Assembly (NCBI RefSeq): GCF_047496725.1
Contig: NC_132986.1
Location: 5,550,501 to 5,614,500, forward strand
DNA length: 64,000 bases
From: Anoplolepis gracilipes
Lineage: Eukaryota > Arthropoda > Insecta > Hymenoptera > Formicidae
Direction: 5' to 3'
Shown piece by piece: positions 1 to 12,600 of the stretch (positions are counted from its first letter, which is position 1; each line of letters opens with the position of its first letter). Below the pieces are notes generated by a model that made no database searches, was not told the DNA's origin, and worked only from the letters and a program-made list of their open reading frames with translations. The translations under genes and the position numbers were made by a program.

Positions 1-3000
1 TGATAAAACGCGATAGACGATACTCTCTCAGTCGGTGTATCAGAACCAATTAAACTTCGTGGAATAATATTTCCGCACCGAGTTTCTTGTATATATTTCT
101 CGCTGGAGGATTTTTTTATATTTGATAGACAAACACGTGTGAAAGTTTATATATTTAGATATAGTAAATAAGATAATAATAGTAATTAAATATAGAAAAT
201 CACATCATTATAAAATCTGAATTCTTCTCAAAAATATATCTAAATTACTGTTTATATCTCGTTGTATAAAATAATTATATTCTCAATAGTTGTCTCTAAA
301 GTCACTCAAATAAAACATCATTGTCTATAGAGAAACCACATTTCTAAAATTGATTTCAGAATCAAATAAGCTTACAGTTTTTTTTTAAAGCGCGACCTTA
401 GTTGGCTGCCATTGTTCCTGTCCTGATATGGTTTCATAATTCATGGCGCGTTGAGAAATCGTCGGCCTTCAATGTCGAAGTTTGCGCAATCGAGCGGGAT
501 TTCTTGCGGCGCACGAAAAGGGAATCGATAAAGTCGACAATAAAAGGAAGCGCGTCGGAGAGATAAGAGAGCCCAACGACCATAGACAAAGAAACGCGCA
601 AAAAGAAGCCAAACGAATTCACGCAGTGTGTCTTCCCTCTCTCTTCCTAAAATACTTCAGGCAAGTCCGCGAGCAAACTGCTTTTGATCATCTCTAAGCG
701 CACATTTCTCTCTCTTTTCCATTCCTTTCTTGCTGCTTCAGCTCCTCATTCTTTCCTTTTTTCATTCCTTTCTGTATTCCGATTTTCTCTTATCTCCTAT
801 CATCCTCTGAAGCAAAAAAGAAGACGAGAAAAAGGGACCGACCGCGATTAGAATAGTGAAGGCATAAGAAAAGGAGGATGCAAACTAGGGGAAAGACCAG
901 ATTTGCATAAATCTGCGGGAGGGGGGGGGGGAAGGGAAAGAATATGTATGAGAGACAGAGGCAACCCAATAAGGTCGGCGATATTTAAAAATGTCCAGAA
1001 TATAGAGCTTTTTATTTCGTACCCGCGATGCACATGTCGGTGCAACCAACTGTATTTTGCTCGCGTGCGCGTCTGTCATTCGTGGTCTAAAAATTACGGA
1101 AAAGCTACGAGAGAAGAAGGATTGCAGAGGATCTGTGAGACAGTGCCGAGAGAAAGAAGGGGGAGGAATGAGAGAAAAAGAGAGAAAGAGAGGAAGACAT
1201 GAAGAGAGAGAGAGAGAGAGAGAGATTCGCGCTCTCAAAGCAACGGGTCTTGTTTCTTGCGAAAGGACAGAGGGCGAGTAGAAAGCTGTAGCGTATATAG
1301 ATATAGCGACAACAATGGGCCCGTTTGTACTTTGTAGCGCGTTCCTAATTACCCCCGCGCGGCGAACACCTCGTCGAACCCTTTGAGATCGCGGAAGGAC
1401 CGTGAAAGTGGATTATGCAACAACGAGGGGAAGAAGCACGCGTGCTTGATGCACCGAGACTTCCCTCTCGTTCCTTTCTCAAAAACGGTGCTTTGACAAT
1501 GATAACCTTAGTAAGCGATTCAGTCAAAGGAACCACGTGCTTCTCTCAATTTTGTTCTACATAACCGCGGAAGGATTTATTCACTTCTTGCTAATTTTGC
1601 GTATATAAATTCGTAGTAACGGTATAAAACAACACATATACATGTGTATATAAATTAAATCTTTTTTACTTATGATAAGTTAATTACGCAGAGAATATCA
1701 AAAATCGTAACACGAAGCGAAATGATTCCTCATGCAAATGCAAGTCTAAAATAATATAGAATAAAATTGTTTCACAGATTGCATTTTCGAGAAAATTGCA
1801 TTCCCATTAAAATAAATATATAGTATAAGAAACAATGCGAACAACTAACTAATAATAAACAATCTACCATAATCTAATATTAACAATGATATTTTTCTCA
1901 TATAAAAAAGTATACTCGTGTGGAATTTTAATTATCACTCTCATTTGATTCAAAAGTATCCCTACGGGAGAGCCTGGTACTGATCGTCTGAGAATGCAGC
2001 GGCTATCGCTCCGTTTTTCTGCCTCATCGCCAGTGGCCCCGCGAATTTCGCGGTGGCATAGCGCGAATTCTTGTGGAATTTTTGCGGTTCGACCGTTCGA
2101 ATCTTTCCGAACAAATTCTCCGCGAATTCTCCGAACCGGAATCAGCCATTGAGAAAAGTTTTCGAGATGCGGTCCCTTACCAATGAGATGGCCCGGCCCT
2201 CTCTTTCGCTGTGCTTCTAATTAAATAACAACATAATTCACCGTCCTACATTAAGACAATTAAATAACGTTTAAGATTCAACGGCGGCTGCTGCTTTTCC
2301 ATTATTTTGCCAACGAGGCTTCCCTTCGCCTGGAACTTACGCCTTTCGCCTCAACCTCTCGTCCTCCCGTATCGTGATCCCCCTGCCATAAGTCGTCTCC
2401 GCTCTCGTCTCGGACTATTTTATGATTTTAATAAGAGCTCTTTTATTTCTCTGTCAATAGAAGAGTGTTTGAGTACGGTTTTCAATTTCGCCGAAACTTT
2501 CGCACCGAAAGTTTTGCAAAGTATGCGCCGTTATCGTAATTCATGCTGAAATTAAATATACAACCGGGCCATTTTTTCGCGAATTATATTCCGTTATTGT
2601 GGCTAATAAATTAATTTTAATATTTATTATTTATATTTATTCCATTTAATAGAGAAGCATAATAATCGATCGATAGTTCATCTCTATTTCTGCATAATCC
2701 TCGATTGTCATTCTAGCCGTTACATTGTCGTTCACTAAATAGTAAACAAATTAAGCGGCTCGCTCAGATTCGACCGCAAATCTGGCATCGCAATTATTGC
2801 ACCCATCCGGCTCGTACGCCAGCCATGTATATAAACGGGATTTTCGAACTCGTCCATGTGAATTGATTCGTCGCGACACGTGAGGGGGAAAATCGCGATT
2901 ATGCCAATCAACAATGAAGCTTGTCCACATACCGGTTGCACAGGCGACACCGGTTACGGGCGTTAATACGATCCCTAGGGCAATAAATCCGTCAGTCTGG

Positions 3001-3419
3001 CAAGAATCATTCAAAATATTAACTTTAACCCGTCATCGTTTCTCGACAAAAAAATGAACGTCCAACTATTATGATATTTTATCTTTAAGTATTTTTTTCG
3101 ATAGTTTTTAATTAGAATATATATATTAACTATAAATTTAGAAGGAAATATTCAAAAACTATATATAAATATATATTTACATTTATATATCGGAAAATCA
3201 CACGCGAGTTTCATAGAATAAACAGTATAAGCGGACAGTAAACTAGTTATAATTAATTCAAATAGCGGTGAATAATTTTCATCTACGCCATTTGCATTTA
3301 CATTGCACGCTTAAACGCTTGAACATTTCTCCTCTCTATGATGTAATCCCGCGTTTACGTTATCCGTAATCAGCAAGCAATTTTCTCGCAATGTTTAACA
3401 TATCTTTGCTCTTATTCAG
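1..3419. other. Presumed KIF26 intron upstream of the P-loop exon
   Basis: No exon could be supported here. The missing 5' motor exon (it should end in a Gly-rich P-loop half) was not found, so this stretch is probably intron of the same gene. It contains GC-rich blocks (about 400-700, 1330-1560, 1970-2550), a purine-rich tract with an (AG)n run near 1203-1225, a run of 11 G at 921-931, and AT-rich filler. Short open frames occur on both strands but none resembles a known protein. Confidence 0.5.
921..1225. repeat. Simple repeats: G run and purine-rich (AG)n tract
   Basis: Eleven consecutive G at 921-931 and about eleven AG units at 1203-1225, within a purine-rich stretch on the plus strand. 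Short frames over this segment are low-complexity (Arg/Glu/Lys on one strand, Ser/Leu on the other) and are not genes. Confidence 0.9.
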
Positions 3420-3617
3420 GCAAGTCGCACACTATGTTGGGGACTCCGGAAGCTGGTCATACACTGGGCGCAATTCCTTGCGCCATTGCGTGGCTCTTCC
3501 GCGGAATTTCTGAACAACGACAGAGGACCGGCGCTAGATTTAGCGTCAGGGTCAGCTGCGTAGAACTGACCACCGGTCAACAACAACTGAGAGATCTGCT
3601 TGCAGCGCACGCGAACG
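3420..3617 (+). CDS. KIF26: KIF26 exon a: end of P-loop and following motor segment
   Basis: The acceptor is ttattcag and the donor gtaagt. The exon begins with 2 nt of a split Gly codon, then GKSHTMLG of the kinesin nucleotide-binding P-loop, so the GxxxxG half must come from an upstream exon. It continues LGAIPCAIAWLFRGI and FSVRVSCVELT, a motor beta-strand region. It ends in phase 1 after Asn. Confidence 0.92.
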
Positions 3618-6600
3618 GTAAGTAATCTTCCAATTAGTCGCAAAGTATCTTCGCGTGAAAGAGAATAAACTTTTTGTTCACACTTCTTCGTTCCTCTAAT
3701 TAACGTTATCCACTTACTACAAATGGCGTATATATTCGCTGAATTATAAATTTATTTTACTCTTTCGAAGGGAGTTCTTATCACGACTTGTACAAAATTA
3801 TCAAGAAATAAATAAATTAAATTTCTATCGACTGTGATATTTAATTCAACCAAAAACGAGATATACATAAAATTATAAAGGCACTAAAAAAAATAATAAA
3901 TAAAAAATTAGATGCAGCAGAATAGACTGCGTATTCATTAATAATTATTCGATAAATATATTCGCTTCGTACAATGTTGTTAATGAGTTTTTATCTGATT
4001 AAATCGCGTACTTTGACTTTTAATCGAAGAAATAATTAATCTACATCATTTGTCTAAAATTTTCTGTTTTTAGACTAATTATCCTCCTTTAAGAGACGAG
4101 ATGAGAGTCTGCAAGAGTCTCTTTCACAGACAGAACTAATCTGCTATAACATTCAGAAGCGCGGAACTATCTCGAGCGTTCCTTTCTCGTGAGAGAGGGT
4201 TCGGCATTTGCCGCAATTAATTCAATGTTTCGAACAATGCGGCTAGATATAATTGTTTAGATTAATTAATGCCGTGGAAGGGCAGCAATGGTAGGTGAAT
4301 TGTGTGTTATCGCCATTGACGCTATTACATCCGGTCTATAATACTTGCGCGGTGTATAATAACTACGCTGATTTTCAGATCATGGTTTCTAATCGCATCT
4401 AATCTCGCAATGATTCTCACGTAATCAGGATTAATAATATATGCCACGACGAATACAATTATAGAATACATTTATTTTGATTGTAATCGATGCGAAATGT
4501 TTAAAGCAAATTCTGATTGCACATACATTAAGAATTTCATATAAATTAGTTTACTAAAAAATATTATAAATATTATATAAATTTGCACAAATTGTGTTTT
4601 ACATAATGCCATAGTACATTTTGCAATCTACGAGATGATGCTAAAAAACGAATATTCCTTTATCTCGGTCTCTGGAGGATTGTCAAGAGAACGGCCAAGA
4701 ATATCCCCACGAAATACGAATATTTCATGCTATGATCGAGTTTAAAGACAAAGCATAGCCGGACAAGAGCCATGTCGTATATAGAATTCTGCACGGAAAT
4801 TGCAATAGCTCGCACGTTCCATTTGCCTGATACGCACACTCGTCCGACTTGATCTCCGACATATCCGAATCGACGAAAACCAGTGGTGCGGCTGATGCTC
4901 GAAAATACGGAACGTCGAAATTGTCCTCTCTCGACCGAGAATAATTCGCGGAAAATTCCGCGGTAATATTTAGGAAGTAGAACGAGACTCGGTATTGGCT
5001 GCAATTTGATTTCGTCTTCACAGACAGCCAAGCGGACGACTTGGTCCGTAAAATTGAGAGACAGGATTATTTCCTCCTCTTATTTTATATTGACCGTTAC
5101 GCGTGCCCTCCCCCGCCCACCTCTTTCCCTTCAACAACTCGCTTTCTATTACTTTTGTTATCCGTTCCTTTTTGTGTCATCTCGAAGAATCATCAAGGAC
5201 TCGCTGGACTAATAAAGAGTCATTTCTTTGGAGGGTGGATTGCTATAGTGCACTTGTGGGAATAATCGTCAAGGACATTGTCCTGAAAATTAACGAGGCT
5301 GTCCGCTCTAGAGTATCCTCCTTCTTGCTCCAGAAATGGGATATATAAATTTGTACAATATTTCTCTGATGTCGGATGTTACACGAGTTCTAATTAAATT
5401 TAATGGATTGAATGTATGATTCAAATAAATGTTTATAATCAAACATTATAAACTTTCATTTTCTCTTTCTCTCTTTCGACATACTTCAATATAATAACTA
5501 AAAGTAAAGTAAAAACTAAAAAATTGAAAACAATTCAAAGAAAATGTCAACTAAATTTCTAATTTATTAGTTACGCGAATAAAATTTTTTCCAAATTGAT
5601 TAATATTAATTAATTTGTAAATATTAATATATTCTCAATATGTGTATATGATTTCAATTCTCACAAGTTTTGAAATTACAATTCAGAAATTTGCCACATA
5701 GATTCGAACATGTACGCTAAAATCTAATTTTCTGCCATGCCGCGAGATACTCCTGGGGATTTTGTATTCACGGAAATTAAGACGTTTATTAGTATAACCG
5801 AATCTTCCTTGAGTATGTGCGATGCGCGCATTTCGCGTAAAACTCACGTTGAACGAATCGTTTGAATGCTGGCTTAACGACCACGCCAAGCAGCTTTCTG
5901 CTTTCCCCCAGCAATGGACTAATTAAAATGCGATGGAATTAATTTTCCAGCTTATTAAATAATTAACTCGTATCTATAGAGAACTATCTTGACTTCGTAA
6001 ATCTATCCTTTCCCCTTCTGCCGTCTTATCCTTTTCTTCTCTCTTTCTTCCTCCGCATCTTATTTCAACCGAAGCTCAGTGGCGTAACGAATATTTAGAG
6101 AGTCTACTAATAAAGAAATTTACAGGCTTTTAATTATGCATCTCTGATAAAAATTATTTTGCTCTTTAATTTTTCGAGTCATTTTAATTAAATATAATAA
6201 TATGATAATATAATAATATGATATAAAAAAATAGAATAGAAAATATATGCAGATAACCAGTTCTGATCTTTTACTCTTTTCTTGTAAGAGAATATATCAT
6301 TATTTTTATTTTATTTTATCTTACTTTATCCTATTTGTCTGATTTTTTCTTTTTTCTTCTTTCTTTCTTGTAGCTTTTTCTACCTCTTTTCAATCTGCAA
6401 GGACATTACTTACGCCACTGCCCGATGCTGCAACCAGCGCGTTTTGCGCTCAAGATTTAAGTCGAGCATAGCAGCACCCTCCAAGAGTTCGCGTTTTCCC
6501 CAAGAAACTTGATAATCCCGCCCGGTAATTATTTAAAGTTTTCGACGTCTGGATCTTACGCGGGTACCTCTGACGAAAAGGGGAGAGTGTCTCCGAACGA

Positions 6601-9600
6601 AGGTTTATCTTTGTTATTTCTAACTGTATGCAATGGAATATTTAATTAACGCCCTAATGCAATAATTGAAGGCAACTTGCGGTGGAATATTTAACACTTA
6701 ACCGAGCTCGAATAGTCACTTCTTCCTACTGGTTGTTAATAATTGAATGCATTCATAAATAAATAACTTGGCTCTCTGTCGATTTACATATTGGCTGTTA
6801 CATACACATTGTCTAAATAGAGCCTTTAATATAATTTAAATATGCATGCTCACCCCATTAATATTAAAAATATCAGAGCTCTTTTTTCCATCAGCACAGA
6901 TATAAATTATTAATGCGTAAATGATGAGTTGCTCAAATTGTTACTAAAAGCGTATTTACTAGTTTATTATATTTAATATGAATTTATATTAAATTTTAAA
7001 CTGGCATTAAAAAAATCATCGTACAAACAAAAATTATCGTACGTTATTATTATTGCAAAGAATCCTTTCGAAGAGCAAATATAAATTATTAAAGTTTCAT
7101 CTCTATTTTATTACATGTTTATTTCGTAATATTCGGCAGTTATATGCAATAGAACCAAATTTACAATAGCATTGTAGAAGAGATAATACATATCAATAAA
7201 TATATATCGATGATGTATAATGCTTCATAAGTACTAGAAAAAACTGGCAATATGCATCCGCGTAAATATATTATAATTCGATATTAATCCGCGTGGCACC
7301 TATGTAAAAACAATTTTCCCTCATATAGCGGCACAATAATTTCGAATATCACGCTTCGTAGTATATACATGTACAAGCTGTTAATCGGAATAAACCGGAA
7401 TTTCCGAGTAGGAAAGTGGTAGACAGAATGATTCAGAGTTTAACCTTTTAAATAATTTATCACTATATTAAAATATATGCGATTGCCGAAATATCAATGA
7501 TTCCACATCATTGGTGACAACAGTTTCTGCTAAAAATAAAATGCATTTCTTGTAACTGGTAAATAAATTAAATTAAAACTTCAAAATGAAAATGAGCAAT
7601 AAAAATATATTTAATTATTGTATTACACATAAACATAGAATTATTTTTTCATATAATATTTTTAATGTGTATCTTTTATATTTCATTAATGTCATTGTTA
7701 TTAATAGTGTATCTTTTAATTTATGTAAAAATATTAACTTCAATTTAACTCAATATAAATTAAAAATGCTCCATTCTTTTTATCAAAATTTTACTTTTTC
7801 AATGAAAATAGCACCTATATCCTATCATTTATTCGAAAATTGGAAGAGATGGACTTTGAATCACCTTATACAGATCCCCGTGTGGTGAACAGAGGATTTC
7901 ATCCAATCGTATTCATTTTAATCGGCCGTCATGCATATCAACGAACGGAGTGGCAAGCAAAAGAAGAGAATCGAGGATATTTTCCGCCGGTTTCCATTCG
8001 CTCGCGGCGAGAGAAAGCTTGCGATAATTCTCACCACCCGTTACTGTTTTATATTTCTCTCACGTATCGGTCTCGCGGAGATAAGAACGAAAGTAGAGAA
8101 TAATAGTGAGGAAACAAAACGTTGAAACGCCACGTCGGTAGGTTTTAATGTACATGACATACAAGTGAAACGAATGAAAAAAGCGTAAAAAAATTAGCGA
8201 GTTGAAAGAAAGGAAGAAAAGTGGAATAGAAAGTGCAGAAAACAAGATAAGAGAAGATTGCTACACGTTCTGCATTTCTTTCTTGATTGCATACAGAATA
8301 CAACAGATTCTCTACTCATAGATAAAATGTGAAAAATCACTATTCAACTCGACATGAAATCGATGTATTTCAGACACAAAAAAAATGATCCGTTTGAAAT
8401 TGATAAAGCTCGTTTTAGAGAAATTGGAAACAAACAACAGAAACATTGATACACAAATATTACCTGTATTAATGACATCAATTAATAAGATTTTTATCAT
8501 ATATAAAAATTATTAAAAATATTTCAAACATCAAAAAAAAGTTGTTTCTCTATTTTAATTTTATTATTACATGTTATTACGTTTATAAATGCGTAATTAC
8601 TTTATACATTTTTACATTTACACGACACAAATAGTAATTAACTTTTTTAATTTTTTATCAATATTGAATGTTGATAAATATTAAATTAAATTTTTTTATC
8701 GCAGCTTTATATCTCGTGGAATTTCGAATTTCTGGCAATACTAGCTAGCTTAAAAAAATATCAACCATAGTTCGAAACGATTCACCACTAAGCCGACTAT
8801 CGTTCTGGATGTCCGATTACTCCAACTGTTTGTTAATACTCAATTTGATTGCTAACCGACTCGTCGATCGAAATACTCGCGATATCAATAACCGCGATAC
8901 CACATCGACTCGATAGCTCAAAGTAGCAGTTCGGTAAACTATCACCACACTGAGTTTTGGGTTTTGGATCAAACGATTTTTAAAACTATGAACAACAGTC
9001 ACGATTCATAACAAAATATGTTAGAAATTAGTATATATGCAACTTTTATTGCGTCTTTTTATTCTTTTAATAAATTTTATATTAAATTAAATATTAATAT
9101 TTTTTTTTTTTAATTATTGGAAAATATTGATATTAGTTTTTAAGTTCTTTTATCATTAAAAAAATTTGTTAAGAATTTATTTTCTGCTTTATTGTTTCTT
9201 CTTTGCTCATGTTACAAGTGTCATTATCTTTCATCAATTTATCTTTATATAGAGTTTTTTCTCATTATACAATATAATTAATCTTACTATATTATTTAAT
9301 ATATATAAGTTTATTTTATTTCATTTACCAAAATGATAAAATAATATGTACTATTATTCTATTATACTATTATTGTACATTTATACCGCATCTTCTTAAC
9401 AATAAAATATTTTATTTATGATTTCTTTGTATTTATTTTTGTTAAACTCGACTTTCTTGATGATTAAAAATTAAGTGTTTTTTTTATCGTATCTCAGAAT
9501 TACAGCTCTATGTATGTACGACTCTCTGACTTAAGATCATCGTGATCGTGCACTGTCAGGCACAAGAGACGAGTGCCGTTAAAGTGCCGAGTGGTAGAAC

Positions 9601-12600
9601 GAAAGCGTGTTGTTTCCGAAACGGCCATAAGTTTTCCTTCCCCATGGGGAAGTCGGCCACGGTCCATTGCCCCGCACCATTCGCTCGGAAGCTACCCGGT
9701 ACATAAGACGACGGTTTTCTTTAATTGCTCGCTGCGAAGTAGATCTGGCAGCCGATCCCCTCTTAAAAGTTACGAAAATGGCTTGCGGCAAATCATCTCC
9801 TGTTGAAGAAAGAGATTCACATAGAATTTGGCAACTGTTAAACATATTAAAATAATTCAATAAATTTATTTTTTAAAGAAATTAAACTATTTAGTTCGTA
9901 TGTGTGTTTTTTTGTATATAATGTAATGACTTGTGAGGTGAGCAAAAAAGAAACAATAAAGCAGAAAATAAATAAATTCTTAGCAAAATATCTATGTGAA
10001 CGTAATAAGGTCCAGATAAATGTACTATATTGATTTCTCAAAAGAAGAGACAATAAATTTGTAACATATTAAAAATCGGAAGTACCATTTATATTAAAAG
10101 TTTTCTCGATGACATTTTTCATCGGTAGAAAAATAAAACTAGCAACTAAAAAAAATGAACACTCCTCCAGGCGCATTATAGTGAAAAGTGATTTACGGGA
10201 AATACAATTTCAAAAAGATCAATCGTATCTCTCTGAAAAAGAATATTTCTTTAGAGTTTCTTGCACGTCGTCTGACGACACCGGGCGATAATTCGTCCAT
10301 TAATTCCGTCTCCTTCACTTGCAAGGAGATGTCGGCGCCGTTGAACTTTCGCTAACCTTTTCACGTTGCTCTTATATCCGCGTTGTTCGTCCACCACGCC
10401 TGGGGAGATTGTAGTGACACTTATTTCGGCAAATGTAGATACCTCAAGCTATACAGACTTTGTCCACCGCTTTCAAGGAAAACGCCGACTGCGTCTACTT
10501 TAATACGCAATTCGAGGGTTCATTAATTTTCTTCTGCTCTTCCTTCATCTCCTCTTCTTCGTCTCCGAAGAAGAGTCTTTCCACCCTGTCCGTGATATTG
10601 CACATGGATACACTGGGTGTCCTGCGAATCGAGCGACGCCTTATTCTATGCATATATAAGGAGAATAAGTCCCGCTGCAGTCGATACATCAATCTTAACA
10701 CTTTCGGAATAGTCGACCACGGTGTGTCTCTATAATGCATTCTTATACCAAAGTACTAAGGAGAAATAGGGATACTTGTGTTGGAGTGATGTATGATATT
10801 TTAACGTAGAATATACTTTTCATGATATCATCTTTCGAATATGATCAGATGATGTTATTTATTTCTCATCAGTTATCTATCTATACACATTTTATACTTT
10901 GTATTTTTCCATAACAGATGTTTCGTTCATGATCAACTATTGACGAGTATCATGATCGATTGCACAACTAATAATTTAATAGAATAACTATTATAAATAA
11001 GACCAATTTCTCATAAATCGTGTTATATAATATAGATTTTATATGCCAAGAAAGATCTTGGGAAACTCGCGTCAATGACCGTGAAGTCGCTCTCTCTCTT
11101 TCCCTTTCTCTAGAGTTCATGAAATGAAAGTGTTTCAGGATATTAAACCTTCAGGAACCCGTAAGACATTATTAAACTATAAAGGACAAAATTACTTTGT
11201 TCTAGAAAGAGGTACATGGATAATTCTGTCTTGAAATTCTATATAAATCCCTTCAATCAATTATACTCTAAAAAGTGATGTGAAATTTGTCGAGAGTCGA
11301 TATATTATTATTAAATTTTTTTCCCAATAATTAAATGGAAAAAATTATTAAACTCGAAGTTTATTTCATTTAACATGAGTGTTTTATAGTATGTTTTTGC
11401 GTTTAGCATTCAACTGTCTTTCAGTTCTAAAATGTTATATAATAAGGAAAGGATCAATATTATCTAATAACCTCCAAACTTCGCATCAAGAAATCCTGGA
11501 GCCAACCGACTTTAATAACGATGCAAGCGGATAAGACCGTCCCGAAGGGGCCCTGATTCATAACGATACGCGTGTTCGGGGCGAGAAACTTCGCGTAGAA
11601 ATATTGCGGAGCTCGGGAAACAAGTCGCGTACCAGGGCGCAGCCGGCCGTCCGAAAAGGCGAAACAGATTTCCTTTACTGCCCTTCTGCCCCAGCGACGA
11701 TGAGGACTGTTACGATCGAAGGGACCGGGCTCGGAAACTGTATTCGAAACGCGTCGAAAAACGATTTATTCAGGAGGTGGAGAGACAGAAATAGGGACAG
11801 AAAGAGAAAGAGAGTGAGAGTGTGTGGAGGCATTCCTTTTTTTTTTTTTTTTTTTTTTGAACACCCGCGGCGCTCGCTCGCTCGCTCTCGCTCACAATTG
11901 CCCTAACAATAAGTCGAAACCGCGTCCATTATGACGCATATGTGCCAAGAGGAAGGCTTTGCTCGCAGATCGCTTTTTTCATGCCGCATTTTGCTATTCC
12001 TTTACCACCGTCGCGAGCTTGCGTCGTAGTCGTCAACATCGCAAACTCGTCATCTCCTTCCTCGCGGTACTTTTACACCGCAGGGCACAGATGCCTGTAA
12101 TATTATATCCTCCGGTCCCTTTTATGGATATTGCCATGCCGCCTCTGCACCGTACATCCACGCTCCGTATCTGTGTGAATTATTATACGCGACCAGTGTA
12201 TATATACGCGCCTGTGCGTATATCTGTATAACGTCAACTAGACCGGGCCGTCCTTATTATTACCTCGAAGTCGTGAATTTCAGAGTGTCATGTTTCAGTT
12301 GCAAAGTTTAAGCTTCGTTTCAGAGCCGTTTATGTCACCTCTCAATCAAGAAATCGGAAATTTATACAGTATAATTAACCCTTATTCCGTACTGGATCAT
12401 TTTTCTCTGTGATTTTTCTAACAACGTCAATTTCTCGAAAACAAATAATCATAAAATAATATATTTAAGTAAATTATTTTTCAAATTTATTATTTTAGTC
12501 TTTATTTAGAATGTTCAAAGAAGGTATATATATATTTTTTCAGATTTTTTAAAACACTTTTACATATTAATAAACTTATTGAAAATACGCTGACCCATCT

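Noticed and set aside
885..1281. Open frames on both strands over 885-1281
   Set aside because: They translate purine/pyrimidine simple repeats into Arg/Glu/Lys or Ser/Leu runs; not genes.
2080..2110. GGTTCGA-like string suggestive of a tRNA T-loop
   Set aside because: No matching acceptor, D or anticodon stems around it.
7586..7888. 100-codon Asn/Ile/Phe-rich frame
   Set aside because: Composition follows the AT-rich background; no family resemblance.
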